From IMG/VR virus record IMGVR_UViG_3300023313_000013, positions 1 through 42,941 of that record: DNA of 42,941 nt, one strand, 5' to 3'. A program made the position numbers and the translations under genes. The notes beneath the pieces were generated by a model. That model had not been told where the DNA came from. It saw nothing but the letters and a program-made list of their open reading frames with translations, and made no database searches. Numbering within the stretch: the first letter of the stretch is position 1; each line of letters opens with the position of its first letter. Positions 14,943 through 24,800 of this stretch are shown one piece after another. Source of the stretch: a virus.

Positions 14943-16438
14943 AGCTAGCGCATTTTAGTGGCGGCTTAAGTACTAGGCCGCACCCTAGCTTGATAAGCCC
15001 AGTGGAAGCAACGGTATGCAATAACTGTGATATAAGTGCAGGCACAATTAAAAGTGCTAAACAACCGGGCCCTATTAGTGTAGCAGGAGTTACTGATAGT
15101 TTTTATTTTATAGCTAAGCAGGAGTGGCGGCCTAACGCATCAACTCGACGTTATATTGAATATCAAGATAAGCTTTATTGGACTGATGGAACAAGCTCGT
15201 TTAAGTACGATGGTGTGACTACTCATAACTTAGGTTTAGCTGGACCTACTGCAAAGCCAGCTATTGGTTTAGGCGGTGTAGGCGCGTTAACAGGTGTTTT
15301 ACAATACGCTTACACCTACTATAATATTGTTGATGGCACAGAGTCTGCGCCTTCTCCTTTATCTGTAGAGCTAACCACAAGCAGCAGCAAAGTGGCAATA
15401 ACAGTAACTGCGTCACCTGACCCTCAAACAACTCATATCTTTTTATACCGTATCGGTGCAAGTTTGCTTAGCCTTACTAAAGTGACAGAACTTCCTAACG
15501 TAACAGCTACGCATATTGATAACGCTGTAGATAGCTCTTTAGCAATTGTCACCAACAATAGCATCTTAAACCATATGCCTCCAGCTAACATGTCGCAGCT
15601 AGAATACACACGAGGGATATTCTACGGTGCAGTAGGCTCTAAGCTGTATTATACTCTTGGGGCCAGTAACCCTAACTATTGGCCAGCTACTAACTATATT
15701 GACTTTAGGCTACCTATAACAGGTATCGTAGAGAGTCCTGCAGGCTTGCTAGTGTTTTCTAAATACAAGACTTGGCTTCTAACAGGCAATAGCGCTACTA
15801 CGTTTACAACTTATCAAATTAGCGCTAGCCAAGGCTGTATCAATTCTAACACAATAGCTAAACTTGGTACTACTGTGCTATTTGTGTCTACTGATGGTAT
15901 TTGCACCGCTATAGGGTCCACTATAACAGTTATTTCTAAACCTAAATTAGGTAAGCTTACATTAGATACCATTAACGCAGTAACGTACGACGACCAGTAC
16001 TTTTGTCAGCTTACTGATGGTAGTATGTTAGTATTCGATATTAGGTACGAGCCGTCATTTGTACACTACCAGTTTAATACTTCTTGGCTAGTAGTTGCTA
16101 ATGATGTGCTCTACGGTGCAACAACAGGGCTTAGCCAGCTCTTTGTTGGTACAGACTCAGTGTACTCATACACTACAGGTGAACTAACAGAGGGTAGCTT
16201 AAGCACACTAAAACAATATAAAACTATCTACATATATGCTACAGGCAGTCATAGCTTAAAGGTATATATCAATGGAGCGTTCATCGCGTTACGTGAGTTT
16301 ATTGGTGCTAAAAAGCCTATACAAATAGCAGTACCTCAAGAGTTTCAAAGCGGTTCTTCTATTCAGCTAGAGTTTACAGGCAAAGGCGAAATATTAGAAG
16401 TAGAATACAAAGCAGTGGGGCGGTTAAATGGCAAATAG
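14939..16438 (+). CDS. Putative tail nozzle / beta-propeller tail protein
   Basis: 499 residues. The N-terminus (FSGGLSTRPHPSLISPVEAT, then a Cys-Asn-rich turn and GTIKSAKQPGP) and repeated YxxxLYW/LYY turns (YIEYQDKLYWTDGTSSFKYD; GAVGSKLYYTLG; VANDVLYGATTG; VGTDSVYSYTTG) suggest a beta-propeller. This is as in tail nozzle or stabilisation proteins of podoviruses (P22 gp10, T7 gp12 role). Overlap with the previous gene (ATGA) and with the next by 11 bp puts it in the tail block. The family is not certain. Confidence 0.55.
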   Translation: MKLAHFSGGLSTRPHPSLISPVEATVCNNCDISAGTIKSAKQPGPISVAGVTDSFYFIAKQEWRPNASTRRYIEYQDKLYWTDGTSSFKYDGVTTHNLGLAGPTAKPAIGLGGVGALTGVLQYAYTYYNIVDGTESAPSPLSVELTTSSSKVAITVTASPDPQTTHIFLYRIGASLLSLTKVTELPNVTATHIDNAVDSSLAIVTNNSILNHMPPANMSQLEYTRGIFYGAVGSKLYYTLGASNPNYWPATNYIDFRLPITGIVESPAGLLVFSKYKTWLLTGNSATTFTTYQISASQGCINSNTIAKLGTTVLFVSTDGICTAIGSTITVISKPKLGKLTLDTINAVTYDDQYFCQLTDGSMLVFDIRYEPSFVHYQFNTSWLVVANDVLYGATTGLSQLFVGTDSVYSYTTGELTEGSLSTLKQYKTIYIYATGSHSLKVYINGAFIALREFIGAKKPIQIAVPQEFQSGSSIQLEFTGKGEILEVEYKAVGRLNGK

Positions 16439-16655
16439 ACTACTAGTACCTCTTGACTTAACAGACGAGCAAGAACTGTCAAGGTTCTTAACTAGAATTG
16501 CAGAGCTGTTGCCTACTGTGGACCTTGTACCTTCAATGCTAACACCTATTGTGCCTAGCGCTACTTACACACAAGCAGAAGCGCAGGCATTAGCTACTCA
16601 GGTGGCAGCCTTACAGACTCAGATAAACAGTATTATTGAAAGTCTAAAGGTCTAA
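16428..16655 (+). CDS. Small hypothetical protein with C-terminal coiled coil
   Basis: 75 residues. The N-terminal part resembles a docking segment (RLLVPLDLTDEQELSRFLTR), a Pro-rich linker follows, then a heptad-like helix (EAQALATQVAALQTQINSII). Such short proteins often trimerise in tails or fibres. It overlaps the upstream gene by 11 bp. No homologue recognised. Confidence 0.55.
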   Translation: MANRLLVPLDLTDEQELSRFLTRIAELLPTVDLVPSMLTPIVPSATYTQAEAQALATQVAALQTQINSIIESLKV

Positions 16656-16711
16656 AATAGTTGTGTCTTTATCTGTTTGTCTGCGGTATAATAATGCGAT
16701 TGGGAGTAGCA

Positions 16712-17341
16712 ATGACTAGAAACTTTGAGTTGCTTTATAAGAACATAGACTTCAGCTTTGCTCTGGCAGAGGTGTTAGCTCAACTTGACTTGTTCAAAGA
16801 AAGTGAAATGCGTCAAAACTTTGAAGGCTCTCCTTTCAAAGACACAAGGTTTATCCCGTGCCGTATGACTTATGAAACAGATATTGATGCTTCTTGGAAC
16901 CAAGCGCAACTACTAGAGTATAGAAAGTCTAAAGGCGTGACCAACATAAACGCAGAAGACACTACGCAATACACTGCTTTACCGGTGGTGTATAATGAAG
17001 TTATGGCCATTTGCGCAGCTCTGAAAACCGAGCAAATAGGAAGAGTAATAGTAGCAGAGCTAGCCGCAAATGGCCATATTCTACCTCACTATGACTTTGG
17101 GCCTTACCATGACTTTTACGACCGTATTCACCTAGTTATAGGTGGCCAAGGCTGTCACTTTAGAGCTGGCAAAGAAGTAGTTAAGATGCTACCTGGCGAA
17201 GTCTGGGCATTTAATAACAGAGACCAACACGAGGTTTGGAACGACTCAGACCAACCTAGGTATCACATAATCATTGACGCTAAGCTAAAAGGTGACCGAA
17301 TTGCTCGTTGGCCTGCTACAGAGTGTAAGAATAATGTTTAG
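16712..17341 (+). CDS. Aspartyl/asparaginyl beta-hydroxylase-like dioxygenase
   Basis: 209 residues from ATG at 16712, which has GGGAG six bases upstream; an upstream extension to 16661 lacks a site. The C-terminal half has the Asp/Asn hydroxylase pattern (PF05118-like, 2-oxoglutarate and Fe(II)): ILPHYDFG, then RIHLVIG (His140), GEVWAFNN, QHEVWN (His173) and PRYHIIID (Arg183). These align with His679, His725 and Arg735 of human AspH. The reaction would hydroxylate Asp/Asn side chains; the target is unknown. It lies among tail and internal-protein genes, paired with an acetyltransferase. A TATAAT at 16687-16692 lacks a good -35. Confidence 0.75.
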   Translation: MTRNFELLYKNIDFSFALAEVLAQLDLFKESEMRQNFEGSPFKDTRFIPCRMTYETDIDASWNQAQLLEYRKSKGVTNINAEDTTQYTALPVVYNEVMAICAALKTEQIGRVIVAELAANGHILPHYDFGPYHDFYDRIHLVIGGQGCHFRAGKEVVKMLPGEVWAFNNRDQHEVWNDSDQPRYHIIIDAKLKGDRIARWPATECKNNV

Positions 17342-17789
17342 CTTACAGACAGAGTCTTTTATGGCTGCTATACCAGAGCTAGAGCCGATTATTGCAGAAC
17401 ATTATAATGAGCTGGCGCTTAATCAAGATAAAGTGCCTCTAGCGCCTAGATGGAATATCTATGATGCATCAGAGCAAGCCAATGAACTACTCTTTGTTAC
17501 GTGTAGAGAGCATGGTAAGCTAGTAGGCTATTTTATTGGCTTTGTTACTCCAGGGCTACATTATTCAACATGTCTTACTTGTAACATGGATATTTTCTAC
17601 ATTTCTAAAGAGTTCAGAGGCGGTTCTTTAGGTATACGCTTGTTTAGCTTTGTAGAAAGAGAACTACGAACAAGAGGGGTGCAACGTTTCTTCGTAGGAA
17701 GTAAAACTCACGCCGACGCTTCAGCTTTGTTTAAACGACTAAAGTTTAATAAAGTAGAGACGTATTATTCAAAATGGATAGGAGACTAA
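17334..17789 (+). CDS. GNAT-family N-acetyltransferase
   Basis: 151 residues from ATG at 17334, inside the end of the hydroxylase gene (8-bp overlap). The longer frame to 17292 lies fully in the upstream gene. The GNAT core is visible: a strand LLFVTCREHGKLVGYFIGFV, then NMDIFYISKEFRGGSLGIRLF (acetyl-CoA loop R-G-G-S-L-G), then a helix and RFFVGSKTHADASALFKRLK...YSKWIGD. It transfers acetyl from acetyl-CoA to an amine; the substrate is unknown. Pairing with a hydroxylase suggests both may modify virion or host proteins. Confidence 0.75.
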   Translation: MFSLQTESFMAAIPELEPIIAEHYNELALNQDKVPLAPRWNIYDASEQANELLFVTCREHGKLVGYFIGFVTPGLHYSTCLTCNMDIFYISKEFRGGSLGIRLFSFVERELRTRGVQRFFVGSKTHADASALFKRLKFNKVETYYSKWIGD

Positions 17790-17790
17790 C

Positions 17791-18468
17791 ATGGTAGCTG
17801 CTGCAGTAGTAGGTACAGTAGTAAGTGGCGCGATTTCTGCGCACGGCGCGAGTCAAGCCGCAAGGGCTTCAGACCGTGCAACAAACGCACAAACAGCAGC
17901 TAGTGCTCAGCAGCTAGCGTTTCAACGCCAGCAATATGCTGACTGGCAAGCTGCGTACGGGCCGATACAAGATAACCTTTCAAACTTTTACCAAAACTTA
18001 ACAAGCGACTCTTTAGTCGCGTCAGGGTTAAAAAACTATGAGCAACAGTATCAAGCAACAGAGCAACAGTTGCAACGTAGCTTTGCTCAACGTGGAGTAG
18101 ACTCTGGTGCTCAAGATGCGCTTAACCAACAGAGCGCGCTTGCAACCGCAGAATATAAAGCTAACTTACGTAACGATGCACCTTTACAAGTCGCAAGGCT
18201 ACAACAAGGCTTTTTAGACCATAACGTGCAAAATCCTGCAGGCCAAGGTGTTGCTAGTTCATTAGGTCAGCAAGCAAGCATGTTCGGTCAACGAGCTAAC
18301 CAGCTACAACAACAAGCTAACATAGGCTTCCAAAACGCGGGCAACGCAATACAAAGTGGAGTTACAGGCTTTGTACAGCAGCAGCAATTTGACCAGCGAG
18401 TAGCACAACAGCGGCAACAACAATTCAATAGTACGCTAGCACCTCGCGCTAGCGATACATTAGCTTAA
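17791..18468 (+). CDS. Putative internal virion (DNA ejection) protein, Gln-rich
   Basis: 225 residues. The N-terminal segment VAAAVVGTVVSGAISAHGAS is Ala/Gly-rich and membrane-compatible. The rest is helical with many Gln (LAFQRQQYADWQAAYGPIQD, LQQQANIGFQNAG, FVQQQQFDQRVAQQRQQQ). This composition and its place before a larger helical protein and the portal fit the small ejection proteins of podoviruses, which leave the capsid with the genome to build a channel. No enzymatic motif seen. Confidence 0.65.
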   Translation: MVAAAVVGTVVSGAISAHGASQAARASDRATNAQTAASAQQLAFQRQQYADWQAAYGPIQDNLSNFYQNLTSDSLVASGLKNYEQQYQATEQQLQRSFAQRGVDSGAQDALNQQSALATAEYKANLRNDAPLQVARLQQGFLDHNVQNPAGQGVASSLGQQASMFGQRANQLQQQANIGFQNAGNAIQSGVTGFVQQQQFDQRVAQQRQQQFNSTLAPRASDTLA

Positions 18469-18477
18469 GGAGCTATA

Positions 18478-20007
18478 ATGTCTTCTACTTCTCTTATAGG
18501 CTTAGGTATGGCTTTGTCAGGCGCAACTCAAGGTATCCAGAATGGAGTTGCTGCAGGTAACGCGCAGTATCAAGCAGAACAAGACCGCAAAGCAAAACGC
18601 GAAGAAGCAGTTACGCGTAAAAAGATAACTGACTTACAGTTAGCTAAGTTAGGTAGAGAAGACGCAATCGCTACGGGTACTCATGATGAGCAACTTGCAG
18701 CTACAAAAGCAAAGCTACAAGAAACTGAACTTAAGAGTAAACAGCTTAGTATGAAAATGCTGCGTTCTGACTCATTCCAAGCGCTGAATAACTTTTTTGA
18801 CTCTGGTGACCCAAAAAGCATCAATAGGTTTTTCAAAGACAATCCTGAAGCAGGCCCATTGTTTGATAACACCTTACGCATCGAAAAGCTAAACTTACAG
18901 TCTGAAGAAGACCGTCAGTTACTACGAGGCATGGGTGTTAGCGACAAAGAACTAGACGGTTTGGATGGCAAGTCAGATGGCACTATCGATTGGGAAAAGC
19001 TATCACGTAGATACGTAAAGACCGTCCATACCGATGGTACTATTAGCGCATCTGATATGCTTAACAAAGCTGCAACTATGGGTTACGCAGACTATGCAGA
19101 CTCTAAAACGCTAGAACGTATGAAGAAGTTAGCAGAAATACGTAAGCTCAATAGAGACGCTAACGGTGTAGCAGCACAACATAAGCCCACGTCTTTTGAA
19201 ACTAAAGTGGCTTCTGAAGCTTCTTATCAAGACGCGATTGCTGCAAACAAAACTCCTAGCTCACGCGACGTAGCTGCTCACACGTTATTTACTTCTGAAA
19301 CTGCAGGCGACAAATCTGTACGCCGTAACAATGCAGAGCAAGCTATTTCACAATGGTCAGAGCAAGGTTTTAATAAACTCTCTCAGGATGAAATACTACA
19401 TGGTAAACGAGCTCCTGAAGCCCGTAAGTTGCTGCGTACTATGGAAACTGAGTATGGCATGACAGAAGCAGATAAAAAGCTCATTACAGAGTTATCTAAG
19501 GTAACAGCCTTAAGTCCTACTGCAGCAACGTTAAGTGAAGCAGAAACTGGTGTTATCGATAAAGCTGTGTCTTCTATGAGTAGCTACATCAATGATGACA
19601 CTAAGTCTAAAATGGGTAAGATGGCTTATGGAGCACTGATGAACTCAGTACGCCATAGCTTGTTCGGCTCAGCACAAACAGATGGCGAACTTAAGTTGTT
19701 TAAGCAAGCGTATGGTACTTTAGGTAACCAAGCAGGTACTGCGATTGCTGGCTTATCACAAGCGTTACAACAAGTCAAAGCCCAAATCACAGCAGTAGCT
19801 GATAGGTACCCAGAGCCTATTATCCAAGGTCGTTTAGGTAAGTCTAGAGCTAATATTACTTCGGCAGTTAAGAGCTTAGACCAACGTATTGAGTTTTATA
19901 ACCTAGTTGCAGAAGGCATAACTCCTGACGACGCTCATCAACAAGTGTTTGGTAGGCAAGGGGCTAGCATGACAAAAGAAGATATTACTGCAGCGCTAGG
20001 ACTATAA
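18478..20007 (+). CDS. Putative internal virion (ejection) protein
   Basis: 509 residues, mostly helical and charged. The Gly/Ala-rich start (LIGLGMALSGATQGIQNGVA) resembles that of the upstream protein. A long coiled-coil-like segment follows (AEQDRKAKREEAVTRKKITD...). AGGAG precedes ATG. With its neighbours it forms an ejection-protein set upstream of the portal. No catalytic signature recognised; the assignment is by position and composition. Confidence 0.6.
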   Translation: MSSTSLIGLGMALSGATQGIQNGVAAGNAQYQAEQDRKAKREEAVTRKKITDLQLAKLGREDAIATGTHDEQLAATKAKLQETELKSKQLSMKMLRSDSFQALNNFFDSGDPKSINRFFKDNPEAGPLFDNTLRIEKLNLQSEEDRQLLRGMGVSDKELDGLDGKSDGTIDWEKLSRRYVKTVHTDGTISASDMLNKAATMGYADYADSKTLERMKKLAEIRKLNRDANGVAAQHKPTSFETKVASEASYQDAIAANKTPSSRDVAAHTLFTSETAGDKSVRRNNAEQAISQWSEQGFNKLSQDEILHGKRAPEARKLLRTMETEYGMTEADKKLITELSKVTALSPTAATLSEAETGVIDKAVSSMSSYINDDTKSKMGKMAYGALMNSVRHSLFGSAQTDGELKLFKQAYGTLGNQAGTAIAGLSQALQQVKAQITAVADRYPEPIIQGRLGKSRANITSAVKSLDQRIEFYNLVAEGITPDDAHQQVFGRQGASMTKEDITAALGL

Positions 20008-20008
20008 C

Positions 20009-21874
20009 ATGACTAAAGTAACTGATATTGAGTATCTTAAAGACACGTTCCACATTGGCTATCGTGCTTTTGAAAGCTCTAGAGTTGAAGCAGACGAGTT
20101 GTGGAAGATGTACCATAACAAGCAGTACACTACCGAGCAGCTAGCTGTACTAAGTAACCGCGGGCAGCCTGCTGAAACTTTTAACATCATTAAGATGTTT
20201 TCACGTATGCTGCTTGGCTATTACTCTACGGTACTTAACACTGTGCAAGTTAATCCGGTAGGTATCGAAGACACGCCTACAGCTTCCTTACTAAACGATA
20301 TTTTAGCTAACGCTATGCGTCAAAACAACTTTGTTAGCGAAGGTGAGAAAATTAAGCTAAGTGGCATCATTGCGGGCTTATTTTGTGCTTACATCAATGT
20401 GAAGCCTACAGGCGAACAAGACCAGTTTGGTCGCGCAATGTACGAGCTAGATATTGAGCATGTGCCTGCTTCGGAACTCGTGCTAGACCCTATGAGCCGT
20501 CGTGATGACTACTCTGACGCACGGTACATTCACCGCTATAAGTGGCTACGCGAAGAAGAACTAGAAACCTTGTTTGGTGAAAAAGCAGTACATAGCTTGA
20601 CGCAATACTATAACTTTACTCAACAAAAAGATGCTGAGTATGCAAAAAATGGCAGGCAACAAGAAGTAGGACTTTATAAAATCCATAACAACTACTTAGT
20701 TGTGCACTCCGTAGTTATCGACGAGAAAGGCAAAAGCTGGTCGGTGCATTGGCATGATGATGTTATTTTGGACAAGAAAGAAATCACTCACAAAGAAGTT
20801 AAGTTCCCTTATAGAGTAGTTAAAACACACACCTCAGATGACCCAGAATACTATGGCATCTTTCGTGAAGTGTTAGAGACTCAGAAAGCAATCAATCAAG
20901 CTCTAATTAAGCTGCAGCTATTAGTTAACACTCAAAAAGCGTTGGTACAAGAAGGAGCTGTAGATAACATTGCGGACTTTACTAACGCGTTTAATAGAGT
21001 TACTGCTGTTATTCCTGTTGTTGACTTAGCAGGTATCAAAATAGAAAACTTGTCTCGTGAAGCTATAGAGCAGTATACTATCATCGATAAAGCGCTAGAC
21101 CGCGTACAACGAGTGTTAAGTATCAATGACTCGTTCTTAGGCTTAGCTATGGCATCTGATTCTGGTCGTAAAGTTAAGCTACAGCAAAATGCGTCAGCTA
21201 TTGGCCTTCGTTACTTATCAGGGCGCATTGAAACCTTTTACCGTTTCTTAGGTTGGGATATGGCCAACTTGGTCAAACAATACTTTACTTCTAATCAGGT
21301 ACTGCGTATCGTAGATGACGCTACAGGTGCTCGATGGATTGAGCTAAACAAGCCTATGCAAACGTGGACTGGTCAAATGGACCCTAACACTAACCAGCCT
21401 GTCATGCGTACAGAGTTTGAAGAGTACTTAGACCCTGAGACTGGTAAGCCTGCTATAGACAAAGATGGCAACTATATCATTGCACCAATCCCAGAAGAAG
21501 GCACCGAGCTTGCATACTCTAAAGTAGACCTCACTATTAGCTCTGTTAGTTACAATGATGAAGATGAGAAGAACCAACTACTGCTAGAACAAGTATTGTC
21601 TGGCAACGTAGGTCAAATGTTAGCTCAAGTTAATCCATCAGGGTTCTTCAAGGCTGCTAGCTTGAGCATGAAGTCTGTCAAAACTAAGAACTCACCTGAG
21701 ATTGCTAACATTCTTGAACAGACTGCGCAAATGCTTGGAGGCAACCCGCAAGCAGAACAACAAGCATCAGGTATGGCTCAAGGTATGCCTGGTATGTTAG
21801 CGCAGCAAGGGTCAGCGCCTGGCGGAGCTGCGTCTACCACTTTGAACTTGCCACAAAACACAAACGAGGTATAG
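20009..21874 (+). CDS. Portal protein, P22-like
   Basis: 621 residues. It forms the dodecameric ring through which DNA enters and leaves. The N-terminus has the P22-type layout: an acidic helix (ESSRVEADELWKMYHNKQYT), then QPAETFNIIKMFSRMLLGYY. The YELDIEHVPASELVLDPMSR segment is the conserved clip/wing region. A long C-terminal helix is followed by a Gln/Gly/Pro tail (MAQGMPGMLAQQGSAPGG). It starts 1 bp after the previous gene. It is 15 kb downstream of the capsid gene rather than beside it, an unusual order. Confidence 0.88.
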   Translation: MTKVTDIEYLKDTFHIGYRAFESSRVEADELWKMYHNKQYTTEQLAVLSNRGQPAETFNIIKMFSRMLLGYYSTVLNTVQVNPVGIEDTPTASLLNDILANAMRQNNFVSEGEKIKLSGIIAGLFCAYINVKPTGEQDQFGRAMYELDIEHVPASELVLDPMSRRDDYSDARYIHRYKWLREEELETLFGEKAVHSLTQYYNFTQQKDAEYAKNGRQQEVGLYKIHNNYLVVHSVVIDEKGKSWSVHWHDDVILDKKEITHKEVKFPYRVVKTHTSDDPEYYGIFREVLETQKAINQALIKLQLLVNTQKALVQEGAVDNIADFTNAFNRVTAVIPVVDLAGIKIENLSREAIEQYTIIDKALDRVQRVLSINDSFLGLAMASDSGRKVKLQQNASAIGLRYLSGRIETFYRFLGWDMANLVKQYFTSNQVLRIVDDATGARWIELNKPMQTWTGQMDPNTNQPVMRTEFEEYLDPETGKPAIDKDGNYIIAPIPEEGTELAYSKVDLTISSVSYNDEDEKNQLLLEQVLSGNVGQMLAQVNPSGFFKAASLSMKSVKTKNSPEIANILEQTAQMLGGNPQAEQQASGMAQGMPGMLAQQGSAPGGAASTTLNLPQNTNEV

Positions 21875-21875
21875 C

Positions 21876-24800
21876 ATGGCAGGTTCTGAAGTACTTAAGC
21901 TAATAACTAAGGCGGCTAAAACGTTAAAACAAAAGCCTAAAGGCATAGATGAGTCTGCACTTAGTGTGGACGAGTTTAACAAACTAGGTCAACAAGTGGT
22001 GGAACCTACTGCATTAGCTGCGCATACTGCAAGAGGTAAAAATAACTTCTCGTCAGAAGCAGGCACGTTCATGACGATGTCGGAAGACCAGTTTGTTAAA
22101 GCTACTACAGTATTAGATGAGTACAAACGCACATTAACTATGGACACCAAAGGGCTAGACCCTAACGTGTTCCCTAACTTAGATAACGCTTTAACTCCTG
22201 AAGCAAAAGCTATTAGAATTGAAGAACACTTAGCAGACGGTATCGGACGAGGAAAAATTAAAAGCTACTTAAAGAACTCCGAAGTCAAGCTAGAAAAACC
22301 TTTATATGTAATGCGCAACGATGGAGTATTTTCAGGCGTTAAGATTACTGACACAGAAGACCCTAAGTCAATCTTCTCGTTTAAAGCTGTTGACCCTTCA
22401 AAACCACAAACGCTAGAAGGTTACGGCACAGAAGATAAAGGCGAGCACCCTTTAGTATTTAAGCTTCCAGCAGGCACTAAGGTGCTTCACCCTGCAGGCC
22501 GAGCAGACCCTAATGAAGTAATCGTAGCTAAAGGGGAGTTTGAGAAGTCTGTTGACGTAGCTACGCGTAAAAACTACTTAGCTGCAATTGCTAAGGGAGC
22601 TCCTTTATTCGGCGCTGCTGGCGTAGCAGCTACAGTAGGTTCAGAAAACGCAAACGCAAGTACAGGAGGTTCACCAGTGAACACTAATCAAGATAACTCG
22701 GAGTTGTCTGGCAAAATTCAAGGCTTACTAGATAAAGGCACAAAAGGCGGCTTAATTTATCAAAGCCTAGCAGAATCTGGTAAGTATGACCCAGCTCAAG
22801 TTAGCTCTATTATGCTTAAAGCGTTACAACCTAAGATTGCAAAGCTAAGGGACCAAGGAATATCTAATCAAGATATTATGGCGTCTTTTGAAGCTGCAGG
22901 CATTAAGTTAGCTCAGCCAGAACAAGCTGTAACACCTCAGCAGCCAGAACAAGCTGTAACACCTCAGCAGCCAGAACAAGCTGTAACACCTCAGCAGCCA
23001 GAACAAACTAGCCTAACTGGTACTGCTGCGAGTTTTGTAGCTCAAAGTCCTTTAGCTTTAGTTGCAGGTTCTTTATCACTTGCAGCAGACGCTATGAAGG
23101 AAGGCTTAACACCTCCAGCTGTAGCAGAGCATTCTCATGCTATCGCTACTATTAAAAACTTAGATATGGAGTATTCTAAACTGTTTACTAGCGTTAAAGG
23201 CATGACTGGCTTAGACCCAGCCGCCGCGGCAGCAGCTAAAACAAACAAGCAAGAACTAGACTCATTTTTAGTAACCCAACTCAATAAGCAAGGTATTAAA
23301 GCTGAAGGAGTTAACTCCGCTGGTGAGGTACTTATTAGAGACCCTAACACCGGTGAGCTAGTAGCTCAAGATGAAACCCTAATTGACTCGCTACTCGCTG
23401 CAGCTAACGAAACAGGTGGCGCGATAATGGGTGCTCAAGCTGGCTTTGCCGCAGCGCCTCCTCTACCTCCTTATGCTAAGCCTGCTGGTGCTGTAGTAGG
23501 CGGCTTAATAGGTGCTATGGTAGGTCGAGGCACTGACGTAGTAAGTCATGCCATGGAACTTAACTACAAAATATCAGTTAACGACGTGTTGACTAAGATG
23601 AACGACGCAGGTGTAGCTGATGTAACCTTGGGAGCCTTAGGCTTAACAGTAGGTAAAGTTGGTAGCTACACGTCTAGACAGTTAGGACGAGGCTTGTCTA
23701 AGTCATGGGACTTATTCGTTGCAGGTAACAAAGAAGGCGCTATGAAAACGCTAAAAGAAGTCTATAACTTAAATGACGCCAAGACTATCGATTTAGTTAC
23801 TAAGTGGGAGACTTTAACAGGTCAAAAAGTCTTGTCTAGTGAAGCAAGAGCTACAGGCACACTAACTGCTAAAGACTCTGATGGTGTGCTTTCAGCTGTA
23901 ACAGAAATGACTCCAGGTGCTGAAAGCGTTATTGCTAGAGCTGCAGACGAAGCAAACTCTGGTGGTGTCAAGCTAGCTGAACGTATTGACGCCAGAGCTA
24001 AAGCTATCACTGCAGAAGCAAATAAGCTTACTAATGATAACATCGATGTGGTGCTGCAAGACTCTTTAGGTAAATACACAGTAGACACTAAAGACTTCTT
24101 TGAACAAACAAAGACTCTTGGTGTAGACTTAATGCAAAACTCTAGTTACACTTTTAACTTTTCAGACACTGCGTTAGTACCTGCTATGCGTGAAGCAGCT
24201 AAAGGTATCCACAACAGTGCTTTACGTAAAGACTTCTACCACTATATGGAACGTATCGGCGAGTTAGGCAGTACGCCTGCAGTCACTACTAAAACAATGC
24301 ATCCAGAAGCCAAGCAGGCTGCAGACGCAACTAAGCGCGCTGACTCATTAAAAGCAAGCCAAGCAAAACGAGCAGACCTCGCAAAAGCTGTAAAAGTTAG
24401 AGACAACGCTGTTACAAAAGCTAAAGCTCTTAAAACTGAAAAAGGACGTAAAGCTGCGTTACTACGAGCTAAGACTAACTTCCTAAACGCAAAAGTGGCA
24501 CTTGAAGATAAACACTTAGCTAAGACTGAAGACATTCGCGCTAAAGCTTCTAGCGTAGAAACTTCAACTATTACTACAACACCTGCTGTTGAGTCTAACT
24601 TACGAGGTTTTAATAACTTACTAGAGCTTCGCAAGACAGTTAATGAGTTACGAGGAGACGCTAGATTTAGTTCGTTCTCTAACTCTCAACAAATGAAGCT
24701 TGCGCTTAGCGCTGTAGACAAAGAGATTGCTACTGCAGCTACAACGCACATGCCAGAAGGCAAGCTATGGCTTAAACAGTGGCAGTCTGCTAACACAGAG

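Noticed and set aside
16661-16711. Upstream extension of the hydroxylase gene
   Set aside because: It overlaps a TATAAT sequence and lacks a ribosome site, whereas ATG at 16712 has GGGAG.
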